A DNA stretch of 57,587 nt. It comes from an uncultured Flavobacteriaceae bacterium (GTDB taxonomy: Bacteria > Bacteroidota > Bacteroidia > Flavobacteriales > Flavobacteriaceae). The notes under the pieces are model-generated. The model was not told the origin of the DNA. It searched no databases and saw only the letters and a list, made by a program, of their open reading frames with translations. A program made the translations under genes and the position numbers. The DNA is taken from the NCBI GenBank assembly GCA_938011315.1, contig CALLUG010000016.1, positions 1 through 57,587 on the forward strand, read 5' to 3'. Each line of letters begins with the position of its first letter. Position 1 is the stretch's first letter. This document shows, in pieces, positions 41,977 through 50,725 of the stretch.

Positions 41977-42696
41977 ATGAACGAAAAGAAAAGTAAACTA
42001 AAAAAGAAACTCATATTAGGGGTGTTGTTTTTTCTTCCCGTACTGTTCTTGTTATTCTTATACCCATCTACACACAATTATAACCCTTTAGATATTGTAA
42101 AAAACAAGGTGCAATCGGTTTCTAATTTTACAACAGAACAAGGCGCCAAGCCAAGTTTAAAAAACCATATTACGGTTTTAGCCTTTTTTGGAAAAAACCC
42201 TATGGATAATGCTATTTCTGCCTTAAACCTAAAGGAACTAATTTACGACAATTTTACAGGCTTTAAGGGATTTCAAGTTTTAGCCTTAATGCCCAACGGC
42301 ACAGAAACACAAGTAAAACGTTTAAAAAAAGAATTAGAAAAACCAGACGCTCTTAAGTATTGGCAGTTTGCTTACGCAACTAATGCCGAAATCGTAAAAG
42401 TTTTTAGAAGCCTAAAATATCATAAAGGTCTTAGTGAAGACTTACACACAAACACTGTATTTATTATAGACAAAGACTTAAACCAAAGAGGGCGACTAGA
42501 TGACCGAACAGATAAGCAGATAGCAAATAAGGCGCCTCTTTATGAACTTACGGCGTACAATTGCATTGAAGTGTCGGAAATAAAGAATAAAATGAGTGAA
42601 GATTTACGAATTTTATTTACAGAATACAGACAAAAACGAAAAGGAAATTTCAATTCCTCATCAAGACGAACTGGAAATATTACAACAAATGAGTAA
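41977..42696 (+). CDS. Membrane-anchored SCO/thioredoxin-like protein without CxxxC
   Basis: A 239-residue protein with one N-terminal membrane anchor (about 12-30). The soluble part looks like a thioredoxin-like/SCO-like fold ('HITVLAFFGKNPMDNAISAL' and 'TNTVFIIDKDLNQRGRLDDR') but lacks the CxxxC copper motif. It ends with a polar Arg/Asn/Ser tail. It overlaps the true SCO1 gene downstream by 8 bp (ATGAGTAA). ATG 41977 was chosen; the frame runs back to a TTG at 41950 but that lies within the terminator stem. In Bacteroidota this gene regularly sits between subunit IV and SCO1; an assembly role is inference. Confidence 0.7.
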   Translation: MNEKKSKLKKKLILGVLFFLPVLFLLFLYPSTHNYNPLDIVKNKVQSVSNFTTEQGAKPSLKNHITVLAFFGKNPMDNAISALNLKELIYDNFTGFKGFQVLALMPNGTETQVKRLKKELEKPDALKYWQFAYATNAEIVKVFRSLKYHKGLSEDLHTNTVFIIDKDLNQRGRLDDRTDKQIANKAPLYELTAYNCIEVSEIKNKMSEDLRILFTEYRQKRKGNFNSSSRRTGNITTNE

Positions 42697-43459
42697 AACA
42701 CAAAATTATTCATATATAGGAATTACGTTTATAATTTTAGTCTTTGGAATTATTTTCGTACCACGAATTGTCAACCGCATTACCAGTGGTAAAGTTATAG
42801 AAAACGATGGTGGCAGAACGAAAAATGTAAGTACTACAGTTACAGACAACACCCCATTACTATATATTACCCAAAACGGACAACGCCGAAAAGCACCAAA
42901 CTTTAGTTTTACTAATCAAAATGGCAAAACCATTACAAACAAAGATTATGAGGGTAAAGTCTATTTGGTTGAATTTTTCTTTACGAGTTGCCCAACAATA
43001 TGCCCACGTATGAGCCGTAACCTAGTTAATATTCAGGATAGTTTTAAATCATTTAACAACTTTGGAATTGCCTCATTTAGTATTAACCCAACTTACGACA
43101 CCCCCGAAGTATTAAAAGACTACGCTGCACAATATAAAATCACAAATCCCAATTGGCATTTAATGACTGGTAATATAGAAACCATATACAAATTAGCCAA
43201 CCAAGGATTTTACCTAACAGCAGAACAAGACGACGCAGAAGAAGGTGGTTTTTTGCATTCAGGTAATTTTGCCTTAATAGACAAAAAAGGATTTATACGA
43301 TCTAGAGTAGATGCTTACGGAAATCCCAAAATATATTATCGAGGGATTATAAGTGAAGAAGAAGCTTACCAAGAGCAAGAAGATGAAAACGGAATTCGTA
43401 TCGAAACAGAAGAAATTAGTATCCTAAAACAAGATATAGCAAAACTATTAAAAGAATAA
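42689..43459 (+). CDS. SCO1/SenC/PrrC family copper chaperone
   Basis: A 256-residue protein with an N-terminal anchor (about 10-27) and a periplasmic thioredoxin-like domain. The copper-binding cysteines are Cys101 and Cys105 in 'FFFTSCPTICPRMSRN' and the His partner is in 'GGFLHSGNFALIDKKG'. SCO proteins load copper into the CuA site of cytochrome oxidase subunit II. ATG 42689 is the natural start (MSKTQNYSYIG); the frame extends 31 residues upstream but that part overlaps the previous gene out of frame with no family similarity. The start overlaps the previous stop by 8 bp and its own stop overlaps the DUF420 start by 1 bp. Confidence 0.93.
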   Translation: MSKTQNYSYIGITFIILVFGIIFVPRIVNRITSGKVIENDGGRTKNVSTTVTDNTPLLYITQNGQRRKAPNFSFTNQNGKTITNKDYEGKVYLVEFFFTSCPTICPRMSRNLVNIQDSFKSFNNFGIASFSINPTYDTPEVLKDYAAQYKITNPNWHLMTGNIETIYKLANQGFYLTAEQDDAEEGGFLHSGNFALIDKKGFIRSRVDAYGNPKIYYRGIISEEEAYQEQEDENGIRIETEEISILKQDIAKLLKE

Positions 43460-43992
43460 TGCGCACAGAACAAGACATCGCAAAAGAAAAAGCATACAAC
43501 AAATGGGTCGTTGTACTCTCTATACTTGTTCCTGTTATTGTGGCAAGCCTATTTAGAGTAAAACTCCCCAATGTAGAACCCTTAACAGCTCTGCCTGCAA
43601 TCTATGCGAGTATTAATGCAATAACAGCTATCGTTTTAATCATCGCCTTTATTGCCATTAAAAACAAAAACGTAGTCTTTCACAAACGTTTAATGACGCT
43701 TGCTGTAGTATTATCTGCGTTGTTTTTATTAATGTACGTTGCATACCATATGACTAGCAATTCCACCCCATTTGAAGGTAAGGGACTTATAAAAACGATT
43801 TATTATTTTATATTAGTTACGCACATTGTACTATCGGTAGTTGTTATACCCTTTGTATTAATTACCTATGTTAGAGGACTCACAAATAATATAGAGCGAC
43901 ACAAAAAAATAGCAAAAATTACATTTCCCCTATGGCTGTATGTCGCTATCTCTGGCGTTATAGTTTATGTATTAATATCACCCTATTACTAA
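43459..43992 (+). CDS. DUF420 membrane protein of the oxidase cluster
   Basis: A 177-residue membrane protein with five hydrophobic helices and the DUF420 signature: 'FHKRLMTLAVVLSALFLLMY' followed by 'VAYHMTSNSTPFEGKGLIKT' and 'HIVLSVVVIPFVLITYVRGL'. Conserved His residues, in FHKR, VAYHM, VTHIVLS and IERHKK, could bind heme or metal. The family is found next to SCO1 and ctaB genes in bacteria and is thought to help cytochrome oxidase assembly, but its function is unproven. It overlaps SCO1 by 1 bp (TAATG). Confidence 0.88.
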   Translation: MRTEQDIAKEKAYNKWVVVLSILVPVIVASLFRVKLPNVEPLTALPAIYASINAITAIVLIIAFIAIKNKNVVFHKRLMTLAVVLSALFLLMYVAYHMTSNSTPFEGKGLIKTIYYFILVTHIVLSVVVIPFVLITYVRGLTNNIERHKKIAKITFPLWLYVAISGVIVYVLISPYY

Positions 43993-43994
43993 AA

Positions 43995-44204
43995 ATGAAA
44001 TATTATATTCTACTTATAGCGATACTACTACTTACGTCCAGCGCAGAAGCACAATGTGCTATGTGCAGAGCAGTACTAGAAAGTGAAGAAGGAATGAGCA
44101 CAGCAAAGGGAATTAATAACGGGATTATATATCTTATGGCAATCCCTTATATCCTTGTAGGAGGTTTAGGCTTTATAGTTTACAGAAAATTACGTAACAA
44201 TTAG
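43995..44204 (+). CDS. CxxC mini membrane protein of the oxidase cluster
   Basis: A 69-residue protein with a signal-like N-terminus (MKYYILLIAILLLTSSAEAQ), a 'CAMCRAV' cysteine pair at 22-25 and a C-terminal membrane helix ('GIIYLMAIPYILVGGLGFIV'). It starts 2 bp after DUF420 and is the last gene of the cluster. The CxxC just after the predicted signal cut suggests a redox or copper-binding role in the periplasm; that is inference. The frame extends 63 bp upstream within DUF420, but ATG 43995 begins the signal peptide. Confidence 0.75.
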   Translation: MKYYILLIAILLLTSSAEAQCAMCRAVLESEEGMSTAKGINNGIIYLMAIPYILVGGLGFIVYRKLRNN

Positions 44205-44303
44205 CCTTCAAACTTTAACATCTTATTAGCATAACTATAATGTAACAAAACCTTTTTATAATAGTCTAATCATTATTATGTTTTAGTTTAACAAAACACC
44301 AAA

Positions 44304-45005
44304 ATGCTAAAAATTAATCAACTTCATAAATCTTATGCTATAGGAGACTCTAGCTTACACGTACTTAAAGGTATTGATCTTTCTATTGCAAATGGCGAGA
44401 TGGTCTCTATTATGGGGTCCTCTGGTTCTGGAAAATCTACACTGCTAAATATTATAGGTATGCTTGATGAGGCAGACTCAGGCGATTATATTTTAGACCA
44501 TCTTCCTATTAAAAACCTTACCGAAAAAAAAGCAGCCGTATATAGAAATAAGTTTTTAGGATTTATTTTTCAATCCTTTAACCTTATTAACTACAAAAAT
44601 GCTATAGAAAACGTTGCACTACCTCTGTATTACCAAGGACTAAAACGAAAAGAACGACTAGAAAAAGCAATGTTTCATTTAGGTAAAGTAGGCTTAAAAG
44701 ATTGGGCAAAGCACTTACCTAAAGAACTCTCTGGTGGACAAAAGCAACGTGTCGCTATAGCCAGAGCACTAGCTGCAAACCCTAAATTATTACTAGCCGA
44801 CGAGCCTACAGGAGCCTTAGACACTAAAACATCTTATGAAATTATGGATTTCCTTCAAGAATTAAACGATGAAGGAAAAACAATTATTATTGTAACCCAC
44901 GAAGAAGATATTGCAGACATGACAAAGCGTATTGTACGCTTAAAAGACGGTGTAATAATGGAAGATAAAGCCGTTAAACAAGTAAGAGCCTCACAATATG
45001 TTTGA
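44304..45005 (+). CDS. ABC transporter ATP-binding protein (MacB/LolD type)
   Basis: A 233-residue ATPase. The Walker A loop is 'GSSGSGKST' at 38-46, the Q-loop 'FIFQSFNLI', the signature 'LSGGQKQRVAIARAL' and the Walker B 'LLLADEPTGALD'. This matches the MacB/LolD/FtsE class that works with FtsX-type permeases. It is the first gene of a five-gene efflux operon (two permeases, an adaptor and a TolC). Its stop overlaps the first permease start by 8 bp. No clear promoter box was found in the 99-bp gap upstream. Confidence 0.93.
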   Translation: MLKINQLHKSYAIGDSSLHVLKGIDLSIANGEMVSIMGSSGSGKSTLLNIIGMLDEADSGDYILDHLPIKNLTEKKAAVYRNKFLGFIFQSFNLINYKNAIENVALPLYYQGLKRKERLEKAMFHLGKVGLKDWAKHLPKELSGGQKQRVAIARALAANPKLLLADEPTGALDTKTSYEIMDFLQELNDEGKTIIIVTHEEDIADMTKRIVRLKDGVIMEDKAVKQVRASQYV

Positions 45006-46227
45006 TAGAGATCTTTGGCGAGAAATTTTTCAGAGTATTAATATGAATCGTACTCGAAGTCTGCTGTCTGGATTTACAGTAGCCTTTGCAATCTTGTTAT
45101 TTACCTTACTCTTTGGTATAGCAAAGGGACTAGAAAACACCTTTCAAGAAAACTTTGGTAACGACGCTGTAAATTCCATATCCATTAGGTCAGGAAGAAC
45201 CTCAAAAGCAAACCGAGGGCTACAAGCAGGACGACGTATCCAGTTTACAAACGATGAATACAAGTATATAAAAGATGAGTTTAATGACAAAGTAGAGTTT
45301 TTGACCTCAAGAGTTATAAAAAACATAAATGCATCTTACAAAGCCGAAAAAAATTCTTATCCCCTAACAGGAGTTCATCCAGACCATCAATTTCTTGAAA
45401 AAACAAAAATCATAGAAGGACGTTATATTAACCAACTAGATGTAAAAAATCGAACCAAAGTTATCGTTATAGGAAAACTAGTTGAAGAAGATTTGTTTGT
45501 AAAAGAATCGGCTCTAGGAAAATATATCAATCTAGGCGGTTTACAATATAAGGTAGTTGGCATTTTTGAGGATGACGATGGCGAAAGAGAAGAACGCATT
45601 ATTTACTTACCAATAACTACCACACAGCAAGTTTATGGAAATAATGATTATATAGATCAAGTTAATCTAACCTATAATCCTAAATTAAATTTTGATCAAG
45701 CTATTGGTTTTGGAAATCTTTTAGAACGAAAACTAAAAGAACGATTTTCTGTAGCAAAACTAGATCAACGCGCAATTAGAGTAAGAAATAGAGCAGAAGA
45801 TAGTAGGAATGTAAACCAACTCACAGGCGGTTTAGGAGCTATTATTATTGTTATAGGCTTCGGAACCTTAATTGCTGGCATTGTAGGCGTAAGTAATATC
45901 ATGATTTTTACGGTAAAAGAACGCACCAAAGAAATTGGTATCCGTAAAGCCCTTGGCGCATCACCAAAATCTATAGTATCTATAATACTAATAGAATCTA
46001 TTTTTATAACCGCTATAACAGGCTATATAGGCTTGCTTGTGGGTGTAGGAATGCTAAGACTTATTGGGCCAAGTTTGGAACAGTATTTTATAAAAGATCC
46101 TAATGTTAGTACCAACCTAGTTGTTGGCGCAACAATAATACTAATATTAGCAGGAGCTATTGCAGGCTACTTTCCGGCAAAAAAAGCTTCCAGAATTAAA
46201 CCCATTGTAGCACTAAGAAACGACTAA
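44998..46227 (+). CDS. ABC transporter permease, FtsX/MacB type (first)
   Basis: A 409-residue permease. The N-terminal helix at about 20-40 ('LLSGFTVAFAILLFTLLFGI') is followed by a periplasmic MacB-type core domain (about 45-270), then three C-terminal helices (about 280-305, 325-350 and 370-395). The FtsX-domain signatures 'VKERTKEIGIRKALGASPKS' and 'AKKASRIKPIVALRND' are present. It overlaps the ATPase gene by 8 bp and is 2 bp before the second permease gene, so the three are translated together. The substrate is unknown; such heterodimeric permeases handle peptides, drugs or lipids. Confidence 0.9.
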   Translation: MFDRDLWREIFQSINMNRTRSLLSGFTVAFAILLFTLLFGIAKGLENTFQENFGNDAVNSISIRSGRTSKANRGLQAGRRIQFTNDEYKYIKDEFNDKVEFLTSRVIKNINASYKAEKNSYPLTGVHPDHQFLEKTKIIEGRYINQLDVKNRTKVIVIGKLVEEDLFVKESALGKYINLGGLQYKVVGIFEDDDGEREERIIYLPITTTQQVYGNNDYIDQVNLTYNPKLNFDQAIGFGNLLERKLKERFSVAKLDQRAIRVRNRAEDSRNVNQLTGGLGAIIIVIGFGTLIAGIVGVSNIMIFTVKERTKEIGIRKALGASPKSIVSIILIESIFITAITGYIGLLVGVGMLRLIGPSLEQYFIKDPNVSTNLVVGATIILILAGAIAGYFPAKKASRIKPIVALRND

Positions 46228-46229
46228 GT

Positions 46230-47474
46230 ATGATTCGCTTTTTATTTGATAAAGATACCTGGCAAGAAGTTTACGACAGTCTTAGTAAAAACAAACTAAG
46301 ATCTGTTTTAACTATGGTAGGCGTTTGGTGGGGCATACTATTACTTATAGGGCTTTTAGGTTCTGCAAGAGGCATAGAAAACTCCTTTAATCGGTTGTTT
46401 GGCGATTTTGCCACCAATAGCTTATTTGTTTTTGGCGGGACAACCAGTAAGCCATTTAAAGGGTTTCAAGAAGGACGACGAGTACAACTAACCCTAGATG
46501 CTGTAAAAAAAATAGAAGACAATGTAGAAGGCATTGAGTTTGTAGTTCCTAGAAATTTAAACACAAACGTGGTTAACAGAAACTTTTTGTCAGGCAGTTT
46601 TGGTGTTGCAGGCGATTATCCAATTTTAGATAAAGTACAGAAAAAAAGAATGCTTTATGGCCGCTTTATTAACCAAAATGACATTGATGGCAACAAAAAG
46701 ATAGCAGTAATTTCCGAAGATACCTACAAGCAATTGTTTGAAAAAAACGAAAACCCCATAGGAGAGTATATTACCATGAATGGTATTAACTTTACCGTAA
46801 TAGGTGTTTTTAAAGAACCAAGAATAAACGGAGGACCGCCTATAAACATACACATTCCTTTTAGTACGTTTCAACAAATATACAACCAAGGCAATCGTAT
46901 AGGTTGGATGATGATAACAGGAAAACCGACATATAATACTGAGCAAATAGACAAAGATGTTAAGTTGCTATTACGAAACTTAAATAGCGTACATCCTCAA
47001 GACAAACGTGCCTTTGGAGGTTTTAACCTAGCCAAAGAATTTGCTAAAATTACAGGCTTTTTAAAAGGAATGCAGTTTTTAACTTGGTTTGTAGGTATTG
47101 CAACCCTCATTGCAGGGGTTTTTGCCATTGGTAATATATTACTAATTACAGTAAAAGAACGCACAAAAGAAATAGGAGTAAGGCGTGCTCTAGGGGCAAC
47201 TCCATACGAGATTAAAAGACAAATTGTTGTAGAAGCCGTTTCTATAACCATTTTGGCAGGGCTTATAGGTATAATGTCTGGTGGGTGGATACTCATGCTT
47301 ATAGATGCTAAATTAGGACAAGGTGATGCAGCGGTATTCGTAAATGCTTCAGTATCTATAACCGTAGTTTTTATTGCGTTAATGATATTAGTTGCTTTAG
47401 GGACTCTAATAGGTTTAATCCCTGCATTTATGGCAACAAAAGTAAAACCTATAGAAGCCTTAAGGGAAGAATAA
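46230..47474 (+). CDS. ABC transporter permease, FtsX/MacB type (second)
   Basis: A 414-residue permease, a paralogue of the preceding one. It has the same order: an N-terminal helix at about 22-42 ('VLTMVGVWWGILLLIGLLGS'), a periplasmic core to about 280, and three C-terminal helices with 'VKERTKEIGVRRALGATPYE' and 'MATKVKPIEALREE'. A diagnostic 'SVLTMVGVWWGI' start replaces the 'SLLSGFTVAFAI' of its partner. The two permeases probably form a heterodimer with the ATPase at 44304. It lies 38 bp before the adaptor gene. Confidence 0.9.
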   Translation: MIRFLFDKDTWQEVYDSLSKNKLRSVLTMVGVWWGILLLIGLLGSARGIENSFNRLFGDFATNSLFVFGGTTSKPFKGFQEGRRVQLTLDAVKKIEDNVEGIEFVVPRNLNTNVVNRNFLSGSFGVAGDYPILDKVQKKRMLYGRFINQNDIDGNKKIAVISEDTYKQLFEKNENPIGEYITMNGINFTVIGVFKEPRINGGPPINIHIPFSTFQQIYNQGNRIGWMMITGKPTYNTEQIDKDVKLLLRNLNSVHPQDKRAFGGFNLAKEFAKITGFLKGMQFLTWFVGIATLIAGVFAIGNILLITVKERTKEIGVRRALGATPYEIKRQIVVEAVSITILAGLIGIMSGGWILMLIDAKLGQGDAAVFVNASVSITVVFIALMILVALGTLIGLIPAFMATKVKPIEALREE

Positions 47475-47512
47475 ATAGTAAAAACAGAAACCAATTAAAA
47501 TAAAATAATACG

Positions 47513-48628
47513 ATGAAAAGAATAATTCGAATTGTAATTGTTATCGCGTTTATTATAGCACTTCTTTTTGTGTTAAGATATTTTAGAGACGCTAATTCAA
47601 AAGAAGTGGTAGAGTACACTACTGATGAGCCTTACTACACTTCAATTAACACCAAGACAGTTGCCACAGGAAAATTAAATCCAGAAGAAGAGGTAGAGCT
47701 AAAACCACAAGTGTCTGGTATTGTAGATAAAATACTTGTAGAAGAAGGTGATGTTGTTAAAAAAGGAGATTTAATCGCAAAAATTAGAGTCGTTCCTAAC
47801 GAACAGAACTTAGTTAGTGCCAAAAGTAGAATTAAATCCAGTACACTAGCCTATAACAATGCCAAAAGATTGTTTGAAAGAAATAAAACGCTTTTTGAAA
47901 AAGGAGTTGTATCGAGACAAGATTTTGAAAACAACGAACTGTCCTTAAACCAAGCAAAAGAAACCCTAGACCAAGCCGAAAACGATTATCAAATTATAAA
48001 AAAAGGGTCCTTATCTGGAGGCAGCTCAGCAAACACCAATATTGTTGCACAAATTCCTGGGACTGTTTTGCAGATTCCTATTCGAGAAGGAGACCAAGTT
48101 ATACAAAGTAATAACTTTAACGCAGGGACTGCTATCGCAACTATAGCCGATATGAGCCTTATGATTTTTGAAGGAAAAGTAGACGAAGCAGAAGTTGGTA
48201 AGCTACAAGAAGGTAAAGATATTAAGGTTGTCTTGGGAGCAATTAGTGGAAAAGAATTTCCAGCAAAGTTAAGCTTTGTAGCTCCAAAGGGAATTGAAGA
48301 AAATGGAGCCGTACAATTTGTTATTAAAGCAGATGTTACCGTAGATCCTTCAGTAAATATTCGTGCAGGATATAGTGCAAATGCCGAAATTGAATTAGAA
48401 AGTAAAGACAGTATTTTGTGTATTAAAGAAGCCTTACTTCAGTTTAACCGAATTACAGAAGCTCCCTTTGTGGAAATTCAAGAAGCAGATGGTAGCTTTA
48501 AAAAGAAAAACGTAAAACTAGGGCTTTCAGACGGAATTAATATAGAAATTACTGAAGGCATAAAAGAGGGTGATAAAATTAAAGTTTGGAATAAAGCCTC
48601 AAAAAAAGAGAACGATGACAACAATTAA
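47513..48628 (+). CDS. Periplasmic adaptor (MacA/HlyD family)
   Basis: A 371-residue membrane-fusion protein. One N-terminal membrane helix (about 5-22) is followed by a lipoyl half ('LKPQVSGIVDKILVEEGDVV' then 'KKGDLIAKI'), a helical hairpin (about 95-170), the second lipoyl half ('VAQIPGTVLQIPIREGDQVI') and a beta-barrel/membrane-proximal part ending 'NIEITEGIKEGDKIKVWNKA'. It bridges the inner-membrane ABC permeases and a TolC channel. The C-terminal tail is short and polar. The stop lies 10 bp before the natural TolC start. Confidence 0.92.
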   Translation: MKRIIRIVIVIAFIIALLFVLRYFRDANSKEVVEYTTDEPYYTSINTKTVATGKLNPEEEVELKPQVSGIVDKILVEEGDVVKKGDLIAKIRVVPNEQNLVSAKSRIKSSTLAYNNAKRLFERNKTLFEKGVVSRQDFENNELSLNQAKETLDQAENDYQIIKKGSLSGGSSANTNIVAQIPGTVLQIPIREGDQVIQSNNFNAGTAIATIADMSLMIFEGKVDEAEVGKLQEGKDIKVVLGAISGKEFPAKLSFVAPKGIEENGAVQFVIKADVTVDPSVNIRAGYSANAEIELESKDSILCIKEALLQFNRITEAPFVEIQEADGSFKKKNVKLGLSDGINIEITEGIKEGDKIKVWNKASKKENDDNN

Positions 48629-48638
48629 GACGCATAAT

Positions 48639-50000
48639 ATGAAAAACAGTATCATACTAATCACTTTACTGATTTCCTTTACTGCATTTGGACAAAACAA
48701 AATATGGTCTTTAAGAGAATGTATTGCTTATGCCGTAAAAAACAATATACAAATAAAGCAAGGGGAAAATACAATTTTGTCTAACGATCAAGATATTATA
48801 GGTGCAAAGGGCAACTTTCTGCCCTCAGTAAATGCAAGTGTTGGAGGCAGAATTAATTTAGGTTCGGGATTTAACCCAGTAAGTAACCAACGTGTTAATA
48901 ACACAGTGTTTTCTACAAACTATAATATAGGTTTGAATCAAACAATATTTAATGGATTTAGAAACTTAAATGTTTATAAACAATCAAAACTAAATAAAGA
49001 ACAGAACCTGTTAGAATTAAACCGGATTAAAGATGATATTTCTTTAAATGTGGTAAATGATTACTTAAATATTCTTTTTAATAAAGAAAATTTACAAACA
49101 GCATTAGCACAAGTTGAATTTTCAAAAAAACAGCTCGAACAAGTAAAGGAACTCGTTGATGCAGGGGTACAACCAAAAGCTAATATTTTTGATGCACAGG
49201 CGACTTTAAGCCGAGACGAGCAAAGTTTGGTTGTGGCACAAAATAGTTTTGATTTGGCTCTACTATCTCTATCACAACGCCTACAACTTCCTTACGATGA
49301 GTTTAATGTTGAAATTATAGACGTGTCCGAACCCTCAAGTGCCTTGCTGTATAATGATGTGAAGCCGATATTGGCTTACGCTCTGGAGAATAGAAATGAA
49401 ATAAAAGTTGCAGAAAAGCGCATTGAAAGTGCAGCCTTAGGCACAAAAATTTCAAAAGCAGGATACTACCCTTCACTCTCATTTAATTATGGATATGGTA
49501 GTTCTGCCTCATTTATTAGACCACGAAGTACATTTCAAGACCCTAATACTGGCGAGATTGTAACCCTTCCAGAAACTAGCCTTACAGGGCAATTTGCAGA
49601 CAATGCAGGGCATAATTTTGGCTTAACATTTAGCATTCCAATATTTTCAAGATTTCAAAATAAAACAGCTGTTGCTCGTTCTGTGATTCAAGAAGATAAT
49701 AACAAACTACAATTAGAACAAACAAAAATAACCTTAGAGGCAACCATACAACGTGCTTTTACAGATGCCAAGGCAGGTTATAAAGCTTATCAGGCGTCAA
49801 AAGCATCTTTAGCATCGCAAGAACTGGCTTTTAATAATGCAAAAGAACGTTATGATATAGGTGTTTTAAATGCGTTTGAGTTAGAACAAATAAGAATTCA
49901 GCTTATTAACGCAGAAGCCTCCTTAATAAATGCAAAATATGATTTTGTATTTAGAAATAAAATTTTAGATTTTTACCTTGGCAAATCCTTAGCAGAATAA
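48639..50000 (+). CDS. TolC-family outer-membrane efflux channel
   Basis: A 453-residue outer-membrane factor. The signal peptide (MKNSIILITLLISFTAFGQ) starts at ATG 48639; the open frame runs back to 48570 and includes an ATG at 48615, but those overlap the adaptor gene and spoil the signal sequence. Two OEP repeats are seen: 'WSLRECIAYAVKNNIQIKQG' with 'LNQTIFNGFRNLNVYKQSKL', and later 'GLTFSIPIFSRFQNKTAVAR' with 'ERYDIGVLNAFELEQI'. It completes the tripartite system with the ABC permeases and adaptor. Its stop is 2 bp before the GTG start of tsaB. Confidence 0.92.
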   Translation: MKNSIILITLLISFTAFGQNKIWSLRECIAYAVKNNIQIKQGENTILSNDQDIIGAKGNFLPSVNASVGGRINLGSGFNPVSNQRVNNTVFSTNYNIGLNQTIFNGFRNLNVYKQSKLNKEQNLLELNRIKDDISLNVVNDYLNILFNKENLQTALAQVEFSKKQLEQVKELVDAGVQPKANIFDAQATLSRDEQSLVVAQNSFDLALLSLSQRLQLPYDEFNVEIIDVSEPSSALLYNDVKPILAYALENRNEIKVAEKRIESAALGTKISKAGYYPSLSFNYGYGSSASFIRPRSTFQDPNTGEIVTLPETSLTGQFADNAGHNFGLTFSIPIFSRFQNKTAVARSVIQEDNNKLQLEQTKITLEATIQRAFTDAKAGYKAYQASKASLASQELAFNNAKERYDIGVLNAFELEQIRIQLINAEASLINAKYDFVFRNKILDFYLGKSLAE

Positions 50001-50002
50001 CA

Positions 50003-50677
50003 GTGGCATATATATTAAATATAGAGACTGCAACAACAAATTGTTCGGTATCCTTATCCAAAAATGGAAGGACTGTGGCGTTGAAAGAAGACTATAATAC
50101 AAGTTTTTCTCATGCCGAGCGTTTGCATAAGTATATTGATATTGTTTTAAAGGAAGCGGCAATTAAGCCAAAACAATTAGACGCAATAGCAGTAAGTAAA
50201 GGTCCTGGATCTTACACTGGATTAAGAATAGGGGTCTCTGCAGCAAAGGGGTTGTGTTATGCCTTAGCCAAACCTTTAATATCAGTACCAACTTTAAGTG
50301 TACTCGCTAGAGAAATTAATGCCTCCAAAAAAGAGCTTATTATCCCAATGCTAGATGCCAGGCGCATGGAAGTGTACTCCGCTGTTTTTAATGCAGAACA
50401 GACCCAAATTAGAAATACACAAGCAGAAATACTAACAGAAACATCTTTTCAAGACAATTTAGATCAAACCAAAGTTTATTTTGTTGGTAGCGGTGTAGAA
50501 AAAACAAAATCACTAATAACACACACTAATGCTGTTTTTGTAGAAGCCAAGTTACCATCTGCAAATCAAATGAGCTTCTTGGCATATACCAAGTATAACA
50601 GCAATAGCGTAGAGGATGTTGCTTATTTTGAACCTTATTACTTAAAAGATTTTGTGGCTTTTAATAACACAAAATGA
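50003..50677 (+). CDS. tsaB: tRNA threonylcarbamoyladenosine biosynthesis protein TsaB
   Basis: A 224-residue protein of the ASKHA (actin-like ATPase) fold that, with TsaD and TsaE, builds the t6A modification at position 37 of ANN-decoding tRNAs. The start is a GTG (50003-50005) giving 'MAYILNIETATTNCSVSL', which carries the conserved N-terminal ATPase strand. 'VSKGPGSYTGLRIGVSAAKG' and 'IPMLDARRMEVYSA' are TsaB signatures. It lies 2 bp after the TolC stop, probably on the same transcript by chance of order, since its function is unrelated. It converges with the Wzz-like gene. Confidence 0.95.
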   Translation: MAYILNIETATTNCSVSLSKNGRTVALKEDYNTSFSHAERLHKYIDIVLKEAAIKPKQLDAIAVSKGPGSYTGLRIGVSAAKGLCYALAKPLISVPTLSVLAREINASKKELIIPMLDARRMEVYSAVFNAEQTQIRNTQAEILTETSFQDNLDQTKVYFVGSGVEKTKSLITHTNAVFVEAKLPSANQMSFLAYTKYNSNSVEDVAYFEPYYLKDFVAFNNTK

Positions 50678-50725
50678 TTTAAAGAGATTAGTCCCTCTGT
50701 TCAAAAGACTTAAACTACTCTTAAG

